From Mansonella perstans (taxonomy: Eukaryota > Nematoda > Chromadorea > Rhabditida > Onchocercidae), in assembly GCA_037074765.1 (NCBI GenBank), contig JBAMDO010000009.1, positions 124,001-188,000 of the forward strand: DNA of 64,000 nt. The letters run 5' to 3'. Under the pieces are notes generated by a model. It ran no database searches and was not told the DNA's origin. It saw only the letters and a program-made list of their open reading frames with translations. Positions 48,904 through 62,061 of the stretch are shown here, piece by piece. Position numbers and translations under genes: made by a program. How positions within the stretch are numbered: position 1 is the stretch's first letter; each line of letters opens with the position of its first letter.

Positions 48904-51900
48904 ATGGATGCAGTAACCACTTGTTGGTTTTATTTGCCGGCAAGTCCTAACATGAAAATACTCTCAACTTTCATACTCATAATTCTTGCTCTGTTTTTTT
49001 TCAACTGCAGGTATGTTTATCTTGAAGTTATCAGAATTTCGAGGTTCAGTGCCAAATTTTCAGAATATAACATTCTAATATGTTCATCACTTTAGCCTAA
49101 CTTTCACTTTTTATAGATCTTTAAGAAAGGCACAGATTTTACTAATAAAATAATGAAAGTTTTACTTCCATTAGAATATTCTCACTATTAATATCATTTG
49201 TGATAATTTGTTTTTTTAATGCAAAGTTTCTTCTTTCATGTAATTATTCTTTCTGATTTTGTTTTTATAGACTTTCATGGACATTTTTTCAATCGCTGTA
49301 GTCACTTTTTATGATATTTCAATTAATAGTCATTTAAAGTTTTTTAGTTTTCTTAAGAAGATATTTATGTAATTACATATATTGTCACCTTAACGTTATC
49401 TTTTTTCTCAATTATTTTCTCTTTTTCGCCTAAATTATTAAATTTCTTATACTTAAATGTTTATTTTGAAGTCTTGCATAATTTTTCTTCTAGTGTTTCA
49501 TGGATTGCTGCGCCATGTTCAGCTTTAGCTCTTGGTTATTTTACGGCAACTTTTTTAATAAACCATTCTAATGGAGAACTTTTATGGAATTTTTTCGAAA
49601 ATTGGCTTGGCGAAAAATTGGATATTAATGAAGCTGTCATTAATAACATGGATACAAAAAATAACTCTGAACCAATCCGTGATTTACCTTGGAAAGGTTG
49701 TTCAAAAAATATTTAATTTTTGAATTTTTTTCTATGCTTTCTTTATAATTGCCCATTTTTTAATGCTGAAGAAATTTTAAGTGAAATATTAACAAGTGTA
49801 TTGCGATGCTAGTTGACATCTTTTTCAGAAAAAATTAGTTATTTGAAATATTTCCCATTAAAATTTTGTGATGCGAAACCTGTTTGAACTCAAATCTTTT
49901 TTGCTAAATCTGACACTGCTTTTAAGTTTTCTTCAGAAAGCGCAGAAATATGATTTTGAAGCGCGAGAAAAAATCTTATTTTAGGTTTAATAATACCGGA
50001 ATCGGTGAACAAATTACTTGAAGAATTGATTGAACAGTTGATTGATAACTATGTAAATAACTGGTATAAAACGAAAATAAGCGGTGATGCTGCATTTATC
50101 AATGAAATAAGGTAGTTTCAGCAAATTTTTGCATATACCGTAATTTTGAGATCTGTCTCGTCATTTAGCGTTTCTTGTTTTTGACTCAGCGAAATTCTGA
50201 TTGTTCTTGTGCGCGACAGTGTAGACAATGAAATCGATCGGTAAATTATAAATATGAAATTAAAAGACCCAGGTCTTATTTTAGGTATCAGATTCGTTAT
50301 GCCATTGCTGTTTTGTATTTGCGTCTTCAGAAAATTGATCTCTCCTCGACAATTTTGTTTGAAGCTGTGCCACTGGCAGCAATACATTGTATCAGGGTTG
50401 AACATTTGAGTGCAAATATTGATAAAAGCGTAGGTTCTTTTTTGTGGTGAGGGATTTTCCACTTAAATAAAATGAATCAAATCATTTTAACTTGAATTAA
50501 AAGTCGGTTTAGGTCTTATTCTGGATTCTTTATAATAGTTGTTATTTTTGATCCTTTATGATAGTTTATGTTTTTCACCTACAGTTTTGGTCGCTAATTA
50601 TTGTATATCATTCAGATCTGTTCACCTCAGTTGATTGAAACGAAAATTCTGGAAGCTATGCCAGATGTACATTTCGCACTCGGTTCACGGCAAAATGAAG
50701 TAGATTATCTACGCAAATTAGCTGATCACGTAATAGGACTTATAATGGATGGAAGCTCCATTGCGGGTCATTCGAATGATAGCGATTCTCCTTTTTGTTG
50801 TATTTTTACTAATCATTCGGTATTATTTCCGTTTTACATGGATTTTTTATCATCCCTTTCATTGATTACTTTTTGAATTATCATTTTGCTTTAGTAGGGG
50901 GAACTATTAATAGAAGCTATTTTCAACTGGAAGGATATAAAGGAGTTTTTGACATACAATTGCTTCTGCGGTGAATCATAGCTTTTTTACAGAGTGCTTT
51001 TATATTCATATGATCAATTTTTAAGCAAGAAACGTATATAAATTTTGTTACTTGGGAATTATGCATTATTCGAACAAAAAAAAAAAAAAAAAATTATGTT
51101 ATTATCAAAAAATTATGTTATCAAAAAAATTATGTTATTATCAAAATTGTTATTATTCAGGTAAATTAAATTTTCTTTTACTGTTAATCGCGCTTTTTTC
51201 ATCTTCTTTGTTTTGCTTTTATTTAATATATTTTAGCGTCCATGGGCGAGTCATATATGTCGCCATTTTCTGCGAGAACTTTTTGTTTTTTCATTTTTTT
51301 TACCTGCTATGGATTTGATAGCTGATCCAGAAATTATCAATCGGGTACTCATATTTCTCTTCGACTCAGAAGTTCTCAGTTGCCCGCAAATATCTCAGGT
51401 ATTTTCAGTAGCTAAATTGTATTTTCGTTTGGTTTATCCTCGAAATAAATGTTTCTTAAGACACTGACAGCAGAGAAATACGGATGGTAGCATTTATATC
51501 CAAGTAAATCCGTTGTAAAGAATAAAAAAGTGAAGTTAACTCGAATAATATCTGAAATGTACTTTTTTAGGACATCGGAAAAGTTGAAATCTTACACGGA
51601 CTTACAGATTATTCTTCAAACGACACTCCTGACTCATTGCTTCAACTGAAGCTTAGTGATATGCTCCGAGATACTGGACAGTTAATGATGTTGAAGACGT
51701 ATTTAACTAAAATTCATGCACCTCTGAATGAACTTGATTTTCTAGTTCATGCGGGAAATGTGCATGAAAGAATGTTAAATGTGCAGGTGAATATTTCGAA
51801 ATTTTGTTTTCTGAAATTTTGAGTTCAAAATATACATGGTAGCATGTCACAATGGAAGTATGGTGAATTGTAAACTTTATTCGGTTCTTTTGGGATTTCT

Positions 51901-54900
51901 TGTATACATGCATACTTGTTAGATCTCATTATCATAGAATTACGTGCTTTTGTTTGATGAAATCACATAAAAAGCATGCCATAAATTCTGTGGAGTAATC
52001 AAATTTTCAAGCGGTATTTGCTGTTAATGAGTTTGCGGATTTAATTTCATAAATGATTTAAATATCTATATTGTAATGACATTTAATATTTTTATTATAT
52101 TTGCAGCATGATCAAGTTGCAATGAGTGTGCTGCAGTACGATATTTGGGAGCTATTTATTAAATATATTCACGAAGCTGCTGCGGATAGAGTTAATCTTC
52201 CTATTCAGATAAGCCATGAATTCAGCGAAGCAGTGGAAAATCACGACTGTGAGATACTTGACCGGTGTCTAGAAAAGGTTTTACTTTTCATTACCTAAAT
52301 CAAAATTTTTTGAAGCTATCGTTAGATATACTTTAATTTACACGAATGAATTTTGTTGAAATTTATGAGTATATTTTATATTTTAAATGTATCTTATACA
52401 TTTGTGAATTCCAGGCTTTTCAAATTGTATATAAGCAAATGCAGCATGAATATGTGATACCATTTTGTCAGTCAGAATACTTCTTAAGTAATTTATGTGG
52501 TCATCGACAAGTGCGTTCCGATGAAAATGTATCTGGAGAACATTCGAAGTCATTTCGTTCTCTTTTACCAGCTGTTGAATCTAACTATTCCCTAATTCAG
52601 TTCAGGTAATTAAAAATTTTCAGCAATTCTTGAAAAAAATTTTTATGCAAATTCCCATTTACCTTTGCCTTTAATTTTCGAATTTCTCCGTTAACTTGTA
52701 GTTTTTGGTATTGTAAATTGATAGTAAATGCATATGAACAAAAATTGCGTTTTAATATAATAATAACGTGAATAGGCTTCAGGTAATGCCAGTCTCAAAA
52801 TCTCGCTCGCGAGTACTTGATAATCCAAAATATGTTATAAATAAGTGCATTAGTGCAGTTTTTTGAATATGTTTCCAACTACTGTCAAATTTAGGAATCG
52901 TTTTTGGCGAATGATCTTACCAACAACTGGATCGGTGGATCCGTCGTTTGATCATTTGAATAATATTGCATTAAGCGAGGTAAATAGTGGTTTCGAGCCT
53001 TCTGATGATATCACGCATGATTTAAGTCCAGACTTACCGAATGATGGTACCACTACGCCAACTTTTGAGGTATAAGCACATCTGCTATATTATTTTCTTC
53101 ATTTTTCAATTTTTATTGATATATTGTTAAATATCGGAATGTCGTGAATAATAAGTGAAGACTGCAGGACTGCAGGATGATCAACTTATTTCAAGCATGG
53201 TGTGTTACCACTTCGATATTTAATATATGAAATTTCCAATTTTGAATAATTTTGATCGTAATTTCGGTAAATAATTTTTAGCCCGATGAAGAGCTTGTTG
53301 AACAGCAGATAAATTTGAGGAATTCATTTGCGATACCAATATTTGATCCAGAACGTGATATGAACAAATGGAATGTAACAATCCCTTATGTTGAGCCACG
53401 GCGGGATCCCGTTGATGGTCTGCTCTAAATTCCTCCATTGTTTTATTTAATATTTGCGAAAAAAAAGCTGAATTGATCTTTCAGTTCATATTCAGGTCAT
53501 ACAATATACGTCTATGTTATTTTGGTTGAACGGTTAGATATGAGTGACAGCGTTCGCCAGACATCATTATCGGCGACTGTAGCACCGCAGAAAGTAATTC
53601 ATTTCTCTATTAAGTTAAGCACAGTTGAATTTTAAATTGTCTTTATTTTCAGATTTTATCAAAATCATTTGACTTTGTGAATACTCTACCGTTCAGGTTG
53701 TCAATATTTCTAGTGGTCTGTGATTCGCCACTACAATGAATTTTACATTCTGGAATCAAAACTGATAGAGTTTCATGGAAATACGATTAAAACGGAGTCA
53801 TTGCCACCACGGCGGTCTTTCAATTGTAAAAGTCGTGTTTATATGGAGTCGCGACGTGAAATTTTCGAACGATTTATTCAGCTACTCACAAAGCAGGTGC
53901 CAACATTTCTTTTTTAATAAAGTGTTATATAGTTGCTTTGCTTGTTCTTTGAATTATTTAATCATTTAATAACTCTACATAGGTATGAGGAACATATTCA
54001 ACTAATCTAAATAAGCTTGATTTTTTCAGCGAGCATTGAAACAGTCCGATTTGTTGTTTGTTTTTCTGGGTACGGAACAGAGGTTGAAAGATTCATCACA
54101 AATTTCCGATCTCTACCCATGGAATGTAAGTTATAATTCAAGAATGAATTGAATGGTTTATATGAGATATAAGCTATGTTTTTCAATGTTTTTATTTTTT
54201 TAACTTGTGGTTTTCCTGCGTCTTTCGGAAATTTTGGTGATTTTTAGGTGGTGAGGAAAGTGCCGAGCAAATTTGCTCGTGAAAAGGGTCAAAATTTGAA
54301 ACCATTTATTTTATCTATGCTAGCAACAACATTGGTTCCCCATCTAAACAATTCGACGGAATCGAGGTGAGATCTCAAAGATCAACCATAAATTTAGAGG
54401 CCATATGTGGAGCACACTTTGAATGCTTATGTAGAATATAGCATGTGTTTTGTATTAGATATAACATGCTTTTTTTCATAAATTTATTTCTCCACAAGCA
54501 ACAAATAATCGGTTAAACAATAAAAATTTGTTGACTTTTGTTACTTGCTTTATAGCATATTATAGGTAAACTGTTTTGGGATTCTAGTCTAAGAATCAGT
54601 ATCGGATGTTACATATTTTTAGTACTGCGTCACTCATTAATCCGGCAAATGCTAATCAAACACGGAGGATACTACAAAGTGATATATACGGTGACAATTG
54701 CCCAAGTGCTTTGATAGACTTCTCTCTCACAAAAAATGCATTGTGGACAAAGTATCCGTTTTAATTATCAAATACTGATCGCATATTTCTTTTTTGATTG
54801 CAAAAATCATTAGATAATGTAACGGATTCCATCAGTTCTCTTTATGCTTCTGTAGATTAGTTTTAGTTTCAAAATCAAAATGGTTTGTTGATCAAACAAA

Positions 54901-55904
54901 AGTGAATCATTAGGTGCTTGCTGTTAGATTTTGCTTTCAGGCTTGAAATTTTTAAAAACGAAAAAGATAGCAAATAATTTCAGTTGCGCGAAATCATTAC
55001 TTCTCTGAAATTATTAAATTAATTTTCGAAAACTATTAAAATCATTTGCCACTAAAAAAAAATCTGACTTGGGAACTAAATTTTGAATTTCATTTCCTCT
55101 TTTTTTGAAAATTTCAGGAGTTTCTGTGATGCTGTGCTTTTCATTCTGAATCAGTTGTTTGGTGTTGTTCGATGGCCACTATGGATAATTATTATCCTTC
55201 GACAATTAATGGGTGGTACTATTGATGCAGTAGCAGCTGTATTATTTAGACGATTTTTGAATAGAATATTTGTAGATGTTAATGGCATACGTATACTACG
55301 CTTCATTCAGGAATCAATTTTTAATGTTCGTGATTCAACAGAAACCGATCAGGTGAGTAAAATTTTCGTTCCATTAATGAATGTTTCATGCCTGTTTTGC
55401 TTAAACCGTTCAATTTCTTTTGAACTTTCTACATTTCGAATGATAGTTAATTTTTCATAATTTTTTTCTTTTGTCTATTGAGACAGCCTGTTTTGTATGA
55501 TTGCCTTTTCTGCTGAAATCAGTGCAACTGGATTATTTCTTATTAAATCATGATCTACAACTATTACTGATTAATTTCATTTATTCATTATTCATTATTT
55601 TTGAATAGAGTATTTGTAGATGTTAATTGCATACATATACTAGTAGTAGTATTAGAGTTTTGCTTTTTAGGAAAAAGTGATACGTATGGAATTGGCCCAA
55701 CGTTTAACAATGGAATACTTGAAGGAACAGATGCCAATTTGTTTTATTAGATTAATTGGTCATAAACAGTTCTGTCAAGGAATACAGACCATTTTTCGCA
55801 TCTTGCAATATCCGCGTTTAAATAAACAACTAGCATATGTTTATCTTGACGTAATTACACAAAAGCTTTTCCCAATCGAAAATGAACTGAATTTGGAGAT
55901 ATAA
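48904..55904 (+). CDS. SNX14: Sorting nexin 14 (PXA-RGS-PX-nexin C)
   Basis: SNX14 is an ER-anchored sorting nexin that works at ER-lipid droplet contacts in fatty acid handling. Eighteen exons give about 976 residues: 48904-49010, 49494-49696, 49985-50111, 50285-50429, 50616-50819, 51237-51398, 51571-51786, 52107-52277, 52415-52605, 52895-53069, 53282-53417, 53496-53593, 53714-53896, 54030-54125, 54248-54366, 54623-54751, 55118-55352, 55671-55904. Two N-terminal membrane helices (about 18-36 and 37-58) precede a PXA domain (about 105-310; VNNWYKTKISGDAAFINEIR, RSRQNEVDYLRKL-like block), an RGS domain (about 320-460), a PX domain (about 575-740; HYNEFYILESKLIEFHG, ESRREIFERFIQLL) and a nexin C domain (about 825-976) ending QLAYVYLDVITQKLFPIENE. 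Domain order and length match human SNX14. The exon 5 donor (50819) is the least certain junction. ATG 48904 lies behind a splice acceptor at 48880. An exon 17 fragment is duplicated in the last intron. Confidence 0.95.
55598..55642 (+). repeat. Duplicated fragment of SNX14 exon 17 in the following intron
   Basis: The 45 bases starting tttttgaatagagtatttgt match 55254-55298, which encode the segment LNRIFVDVNGIRIL, with only three or four differences. The copy lies 344 bases downstream, inside the intron before exon 18. It has no usable splice site at its left edge and would not make a complete exon. Confidence 0.8.
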
Positions 55905-57118
55905 GCAGTGTTTTTTTCTAATTTCCCCGACTGATTGTATAGTTTTGCCATTAGCTTAATTTTGGAATTTTAAAAAAAAAATTTGAAAAAAAAATGTGAA
56001 TTTTTTGAATTGATATTTATATTCAGCATTTCGTATATGGATAAGTCTCTTTTGTCATTATTTATCTTCATGATTTACAGGTACTTTCATAAGTTTACAC
56101 AGAATAAGCAGTTTGTTAATAACATCGTAGTTAATGCTTTAGAAAATCAAGTAAATTAGTGTATATTTGTGGTCAATTATTTGCAGCTTGGAATGTTAAG
56201 TGTTAAATGTATTTTGGTCCTTTGCATTTCTCGTCCGAAAGTCTTTTTCTTAATTTGTTTACCTGGCCGATTGCATCATGAAGTTTCATTGGCTTACCTT
56301 TATTACATAGCCTTAATGGAATTCAGAAAATTTACTCCATTTATCATTCGTTAGAAACTTTTTTCTAGTCAACTTATTTATGGTTGTAATTTAATTTTTA
56401 AAATTTTCGGTTATTTATTTCAAAATAATTCACATTTCACTTTCAAATATATTTTGATGTGTTTGCTACACTTGCTGTGTTGATCACTTGCATATAATTT
56501 CATGTAATATTTAAATTTATTTTAATCAGCTAATTTAATACGATCTCATTAGTTGTAATTTGCGTTATTACTATTTACTGTATTTCTCAGTCCTTATGAC
56601 TTTAAATCTGTTTTTTGGGAATGTTTAATCAATCATTATATTGTTATCATAATGATAGATTTATTTATTGATTTTCTGTGCGATCATTAGAATCGCCATT
56701 TTATCTTCTCGTATAATTTTATCAAATGGTTGTTGCATTCCCTACACTATTATCCTTTTCCGAAAGAAATTAATAAAAAGTATTAATGAAATTTTTCTGG
56801 ATGGATTTGAATTTATTTTTACTTGAAATTACATATTTTATTCTGTGAAATTTTAATTTTTATCAATTATCCATAGTTTATTGAAGGTATTAGGAATTTT
56901 TAAGACTTTAGTTATTTATCGGAGTCTAAAATTGATAGATCTATGTGACCATCAAAATTTCGGTTAGGATGAAAAATACAGCGTTTGGTGGATATTCTTA
57001 TTTATATCATTGAAATTTGGCTTAAGTACAGTTTGTTGTGATTTATAATAGCTGAACTTTGATGTAAATAGCGCAAGGAATTTGAAAATTAAAAATTTCT
57101 TCGAAGAAATTTTTTCAG
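55905..57118. other. Intergenic SNX14-PRELI
   Basis: About 1.2 kb of AT-rich DNA. A few AATAAA-like signals occur (for example near 56770), but no exon was recognised. The stretch ends at the TTTTTCAG acceptor (57118) in front of the PRELI-protein ATG. Confidence 0.6.
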
Positions 57119-57130
57119 ACACACGAAGGG

Positions 57131-58779
57131 ATGCATATCTATAATTTTTGTCAATATTTTCCATTTGCATTCGAACAAGTTGCAACAGTGTTCTGGCATC
57201 GATATCCAAATGCAATGGCAAAGCATGTCATCAGTGAAGATTTCATTGAAGTTGCGGTTAGTGAAGACATTTCAAAATTTTTTCTGTCATTTTAACAGAA
57301 ATTCTACAATATCAGATGGCTAATTTTTCTAATTTCTTTTTTTTTTATTCATACATTTATTATCGTTTAGTTAATATATTGCATTTTCGAATATGTTTAC
57401 GTATTAAATGCAATGACGGACTCCGTTGAATGAAATTAGTTCTATTGAAATGATTCACCTATTTATTTCTTATAATAAAAACATTAGTGTATTAATTTAT
57501 ATAATAGAAATTTGAGGTGAATGTATGTTTGCTTTTGCATGTAAGTAACAATTTTGTTGCATCTATTGATAGTTCACATTTTTTATAGATGAATTTTAGG
57601 TAGATGGTGATCAGATTAAAACAAAAAAATTGATACTGAAGCAGACGGGAACATTTTTGAAAGCAGTCCCGAGATGGATGTCACGTTTGACAAATGTTAC
57701 GGTGTGATAAATTGATATTTTCATGAGATTGAAAAATTTTTTAAATTTTAAATCGATTTTTAAAATAATTTTTTATTGAATCAGACTTAGGAATCAAGCG
57801 CTTGATGTTTAAAAGATAAATGTATGATGCGTTTAACGATATCTTTTTAACACGGCATCCATTAGGTAATACCAACAGTCGAGGAGAGTATATTTGATCG
57901 AAGTAAAAGATCCTTAGTGACCTACACAAGAAATGTTTCAATGTCATCCACCTGTAAAATTCATGAACGTTGTGTTTACAAACCGGTATTTTTTTCATTT
58001 AATTTTACATAATTTTTTTTTCTTTTCATTTATTTCGCTCTTAACTTTACTTTATTATCATGGCAATGTGTGCTTACTATGCTGACTTTTAACATATTAA
58101 AATTTATTTGGAATTCAATTTCTCTATTTATTGAGCTCTGTTAGAGCCTACTGAGTTTTGAAATTAGTCAGAAAGCATATCTGAATAGTTGATTTTTTGA
58201 ATGATTCTGCAAACAAAACAGAAATCAATATATACTTATTCATTAGAAGTGAAAGATAGTATTATGTATGGAATAGCTGATATTTAACCAGTGTATAATT
58301 CAAAAAAGCATTTTGAAAATTTTTATCAAAAGAGCCTCAAAAACGACATGCCGGAAACGATTGTAGAACGTGGTGGTTTAGTGTCGACTTCATTTGGAAA
58401 GTTGAATTCAGTAATTGAGCGTGTTTTAATGGCAAATTTCAAAAAAAGTATGAGGAAAACAGCAATCGTTTACATGGAAAAGTTGACGAAAAGGTTGTCT
58501 CTTGTGTTTTTTTGTGTTCTTATAAATAACATATTTTCCTTTATGCATTCCATTTCGAGAATACGGAAATTTCTTAAATATTCAGTTTTTCCACTTCGGG
58601 AATATAGAAATTTCTTAAATATTCAGTTTCATCTTTTTGATATAGACCTTTCTTTTGATATAGATATTAGCTTTTTAGTTATTATGCATTAAATTTAAAT
58701 TAAAATGGAAGTTATTTTATTGTTCAGGTTTGGTGAACCAAGGCTGGCCAGCATAGAACGAGTGAGCCGTATCTTATAA
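57131..58779 (+). CDS. PRELID1: PRELI-domain mitochondrial lipid-transfer protein
   Basis: PRELI proteins carry phosphatidic acid or phosphatidylserine across the mitochondrial intermembrane space together with TRIAP1. Five exons (57131-57256, 57600-57701, 57866-57985, 58333-58493, 58728-58779) give 186 residues. Family landmarks are FWHRYPNAMAKHVISEDF, the PRWMSRL motif, VEESIFDRSKRSLVTYTRN, HERCVY and the C-terminal helix NFKKSMRKTAIVYMEKL. It aligns best with PRELID1/Ups1-type proteins; PRELID3 cannot be excluded. I chose the exon 4 acceptor at 58332 (ATCAAAAG) because it restores phase and makes the loop after HERCVY the same length as in human PRELID1. The ACCAG acceptor at 58290 would give the wrong phase. 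The start ATG follows a strong acceptor at 57118. The last intron contains a 41-bp tandem duplication. Confidence 0.9.
58550..58631. repeat. 41-bp tandem duplication
   Basis: The unit ccatttcgagaatacggaaa plus 21 bases ending cagttttt is repeated immediately with four to five substitutions. It lies in the last intron of the PRELI-domain gene. The flanking text also shows a short duplication of ttttgatatagac/t near 58635-58665. Confidence 0.85.
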
Positions 58780-59863
58780 GGCAGAAGATTAATTGTTGCA
58801 ACTTTTCCACACAGGACTGATTTCTGTGATGGTGTTTTCTCCTTTACAATTCCAGTCCTTTCGTCACTTTCTTAAATAGTCAATTTGTGCAGTTTGCTGT
58901 TTTTGAAAATTATTTATTCAACACTTATTAATATTATGTGCAATTAATATTATTTTCGACACTTATTATGTGCATTCAGGTTCAATCGTATCTTTGTATA
59001 TTTTGCTTTTATTTTGTTCCGTTTCTTTTCGTTGTTTTTTTTTTTTCAATTATAAAATTTTTCTCAAGTTTTCCAGTCTTTCATTTTTAAAAATGATTAA
59101 AGAATTAAATGTTGAGCATGTTGCGGAAGAATTTTTGACATTATCCGTCTGCCTTTCACTTCATACTTTTTTTCATGAAAATGTCGTTTTTCTTGTTTGG
59201 TTACTTCCTCATGTTTGTCAAATAAAACATTTATAGTACCATCCGATGACATTTGCAACCCTTTTGCAATTGCCTTGTTCAATTTGAAATATTTTTTTTT
59301 GTTTTAATGAAGTCTTTTTTGCATTTCATTGACATTACAAGCCTTTCGTTTGAAAACTTTTTTATAACACTTTTTTTATTGATATTATTCGGTTATTTTG
59401 AACGAAAAAGGTAGGTGAAACAAGGGCAATATTTTTAGAATATCTTTTTTGTCATGTTATTATCATTTTTTTGAGAAATTTGGTTTGACTATTTATTCAT
59501 CTAGATATGTTCTTGCAAGGACTGGCAGTATTTTAAATTAAGAAAACTTTCAGAGTATAAATTAAACGCCCCAATTCTTCCATTGGAAGTTTTTTAATTG
59601 GATAAATTGAAATAGAATAATTTGAAGCGAATATATTAAGTATTATTATGAGTGATATTTTGAAGTTTAATGTTTTAATTATTTTTTCTAAAGCATTATA
59701 TTCATCGGGTAAAGCATAATATTAACTTATGCTTATTAAAATTTAGTTTCTTAATTTTTTCAGTGGCGAATCCTAAAATTTGATTATTTTCATCACTAAA
59801 ATTAATGGATAATTAAGCTGAGCTCAAGAAAAAATATAAAAGACAGGGGGGATAACGATTTCG
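58780..59863. other. Intergenic PRELI-EMC5
   Basis: About 1.1 kb of AT-rich DNA with short T-rich stretches. No exon was recognised. A possible acceptor (AAAAGACAG at 59846) lies 18 bases before the EMC5 ATG. Confidence 0.6.
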
Positions 59864-61470
59864 ATGAATCCAACGAGTTTACCAGTATTTCGATTGATTT
59901 GTTTAGCTGGTCTCATCTCACTTCTACATTGTGCCTATTCAGCTGCACAGGTTTGTAACTTTTACATTACTTAACAATATGTTGAAATTGCTTGAACATA
60001 TACCCAATCAGATAAGAGCACTCGTAGAATTTATCATTTACGAAGTAATTTTGTGACTTTTGTAAATTAGGTTTGTTAAAAAATAATAGCTCTTCTACTG
60101 AAGGCTTTAGCTGATCTTCATAGATGCATGGAAAAAAAGAAATAAATTTTCTAATGCACTGAATATTGAAAAATAAGTGAAGCTTAGCATTTAGAAGCAA
60201 TGAATTTTTGGACATCTTCGAGCAGTTCTCTATATCGTTACTATTTTAATAGTTTACATAGAATTATTCCTCTTCTAGTTCGCTAAAATAAAAATTAAAT
60301 AAACATTGTAAAGCAAATTTGCGCTGTTTAGAGAGATTTTATTAAATGAAGCTAAACTTTTACTGTCATCCAAAATGACAATTCTATCTAATTGCGATTA
60401 GCTAACTAATATTAGATTAGACAGGGCAAATCATCCTAATCTTTTGAAGACAGATTTTTTGATGTTGACTTTTTCAATTCCTAATGAATATTTCGGACAA
60501 CGAATTTCATTTAAGTAACGAATGATTTAAATGAAATTGATTTACTGGTTGATATCTTGGGCATTTTTCAGAAAATATGAATGGTTATGGTTTGATTCAG
60601 CACTAGATTGATTGACATAAATTGTCCTTCCATCATCATTTTGTTTATTTTCGAGCAATATTGTTGCAGAAATCGATAAGCATAAGAAATTTTGATCATA
60701 GATCTGGTTGAATGTAAGATTTAGGAATTTATGAAGCTTTTTGCAGCACCGATTTTATTTACGACTGACAGAACAACCTTTCACGCAGCTACCTCTTGAT
60801 ATTGCGGTGCAAACAGTCGTGAGCTTAATTGCTTTTGTTTACAGTGCGACTTGTATTGCCGGTGAATTTCAACCAATCCGTTCTGATTTGCAGGTTTGTC
60901 GTTGCTAAAAATATTTGATCCTCTTTGGACACAAAAAAAAAAGAAAAGTTTTTACTTTCTTTCAAAAGCAGACCAAAATAACAGCATTACACGACAATAT
61001 CGTTAATGATTTGGAATATGTAAATCGTCAAAACTAGAACTAGAAGTGTTAAGAAATTTAAGTGATAGAGAACTGAGTGCAGTATTTTGGTGATTTATTT
61101 TTAATAAGATTTCAATTCACTTTGAGGTTGTCCTTTTTTAATGATGATTAGGTTTTATATTTGATATTATTGATATAATCACCACTGAGAATAGAGAAAA
61201 AGGTAATAAATACGTTAGAAATGTTAATGAATTTTTGGCGATATGCAGAGAGAAGTATCAAGAATTGGATAATTGATTCCTAATATTTTTTTCGAAATCG
61301 TTAATGTTTGGTGGTTTTAGAATCGTACGAAATCATGGGACACAGTTGGAAATTGCCCGTCGTTTTATACATTCGATCACCGTGCGAAAACTCTTTCTCC
61401 TTCATACAGCGATATACGCCAGCAGTACTGCGATTCTTCACTGGTTATTTTTGGAAGTTCCACTTTTTAA
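59864..61470 (+). CDS. EMC5: EMC5 / membrane magnesium transporter 1 (ER membrane complex)
   Basis: EMC5 (MMGT1) is a membrane subunit of the ER membrane protein complex, which inserts tail-anchored and multi-pass proteins. Three exons (59864-59950, 60747-60893, 61321-61470) give 127 residues (human 131). The first holds an N-terminal membrane helix (LICLAGLISLLHCAYSAA). The second begins QHRFYLRLTEQPFTQLPLDI, a family hallmark, then a second helix (VVSLIAFVYSATCI) and AGEF. The third carries SWDTVGNCPSFYTFDHRAKT, matching the cytosolic NHPSFYVFNHRGR block. All junctions are GT-AG in phase 0. No expected part is missing. Confidence 0.94.
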
Positions 61471-62060
61471 AAACCTTATTTTCATTTAGCTTCAATTTTC
61501 AGCTTTAGTTGTTTTTAAAATTTTATTTTTAAATTTGAAAAATAAGATTGAGGTTGCGAAATGTTTGTATGAGAAATCTAGAGTAAACTTTCCTGCGTCT
61601 TTCTTTTTTTCGTAGTTTTTAGAAAATATTTCAAATAACTCTTTCTTTAGTTGCTGTAAATTGCACTTTTAGAGACAACTTAATAAACATTAAGATATTT
61701 TTTCGTTTATTTCTGCGCAGCACTTTATAAGTGAACTGTACTTTTCGATAGTGATGATAAATCTTGAATGGCATTTTATACATTGAGCTAGAGTATCGGA
61801 AAAAAGGATAAGTTCAGTTTTTTTCCACCTCTACAACGAATAAGACTCCGAATAAAAGAAATATCAGTTTCATTTCTTTTCTTTTTTCAATTATAACTTG
61901 TTTTAACAAATTTGTATAAGGCTTCAATTATAGGTTCCGTCCTCATCAACTGTTCAAGATGGCGAACTTTTTCCTTGCGACTGTTGATCATTAAATATTC
62001 AACATTGTTCCCTTCGATTTTCTCAATCCTTTCATTTATGCCTCATCAGGTAGGCCAGTA
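61471..62060. other. Intergenic / 5' region of NDUFAF6
   Basis: The first exon of NDUFAF6 may be here. ATG 61961 opens MANFFLAT before a GTTGAT that could be a donor, and an acceptor CAGTAG at 62061 would restore phase. The evidence is thin, so no exon is claimed. Confidence 0.35.
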
Positions 62061-62061
62061 G

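Noticed and set aside
58291..58332. Extension of PRELI exon 4 upstream to the ACCAG acceptor
   Set aside because: It breaks reading phase and would add 14 residues in a loop whose length otherwise matches human PRELID1.
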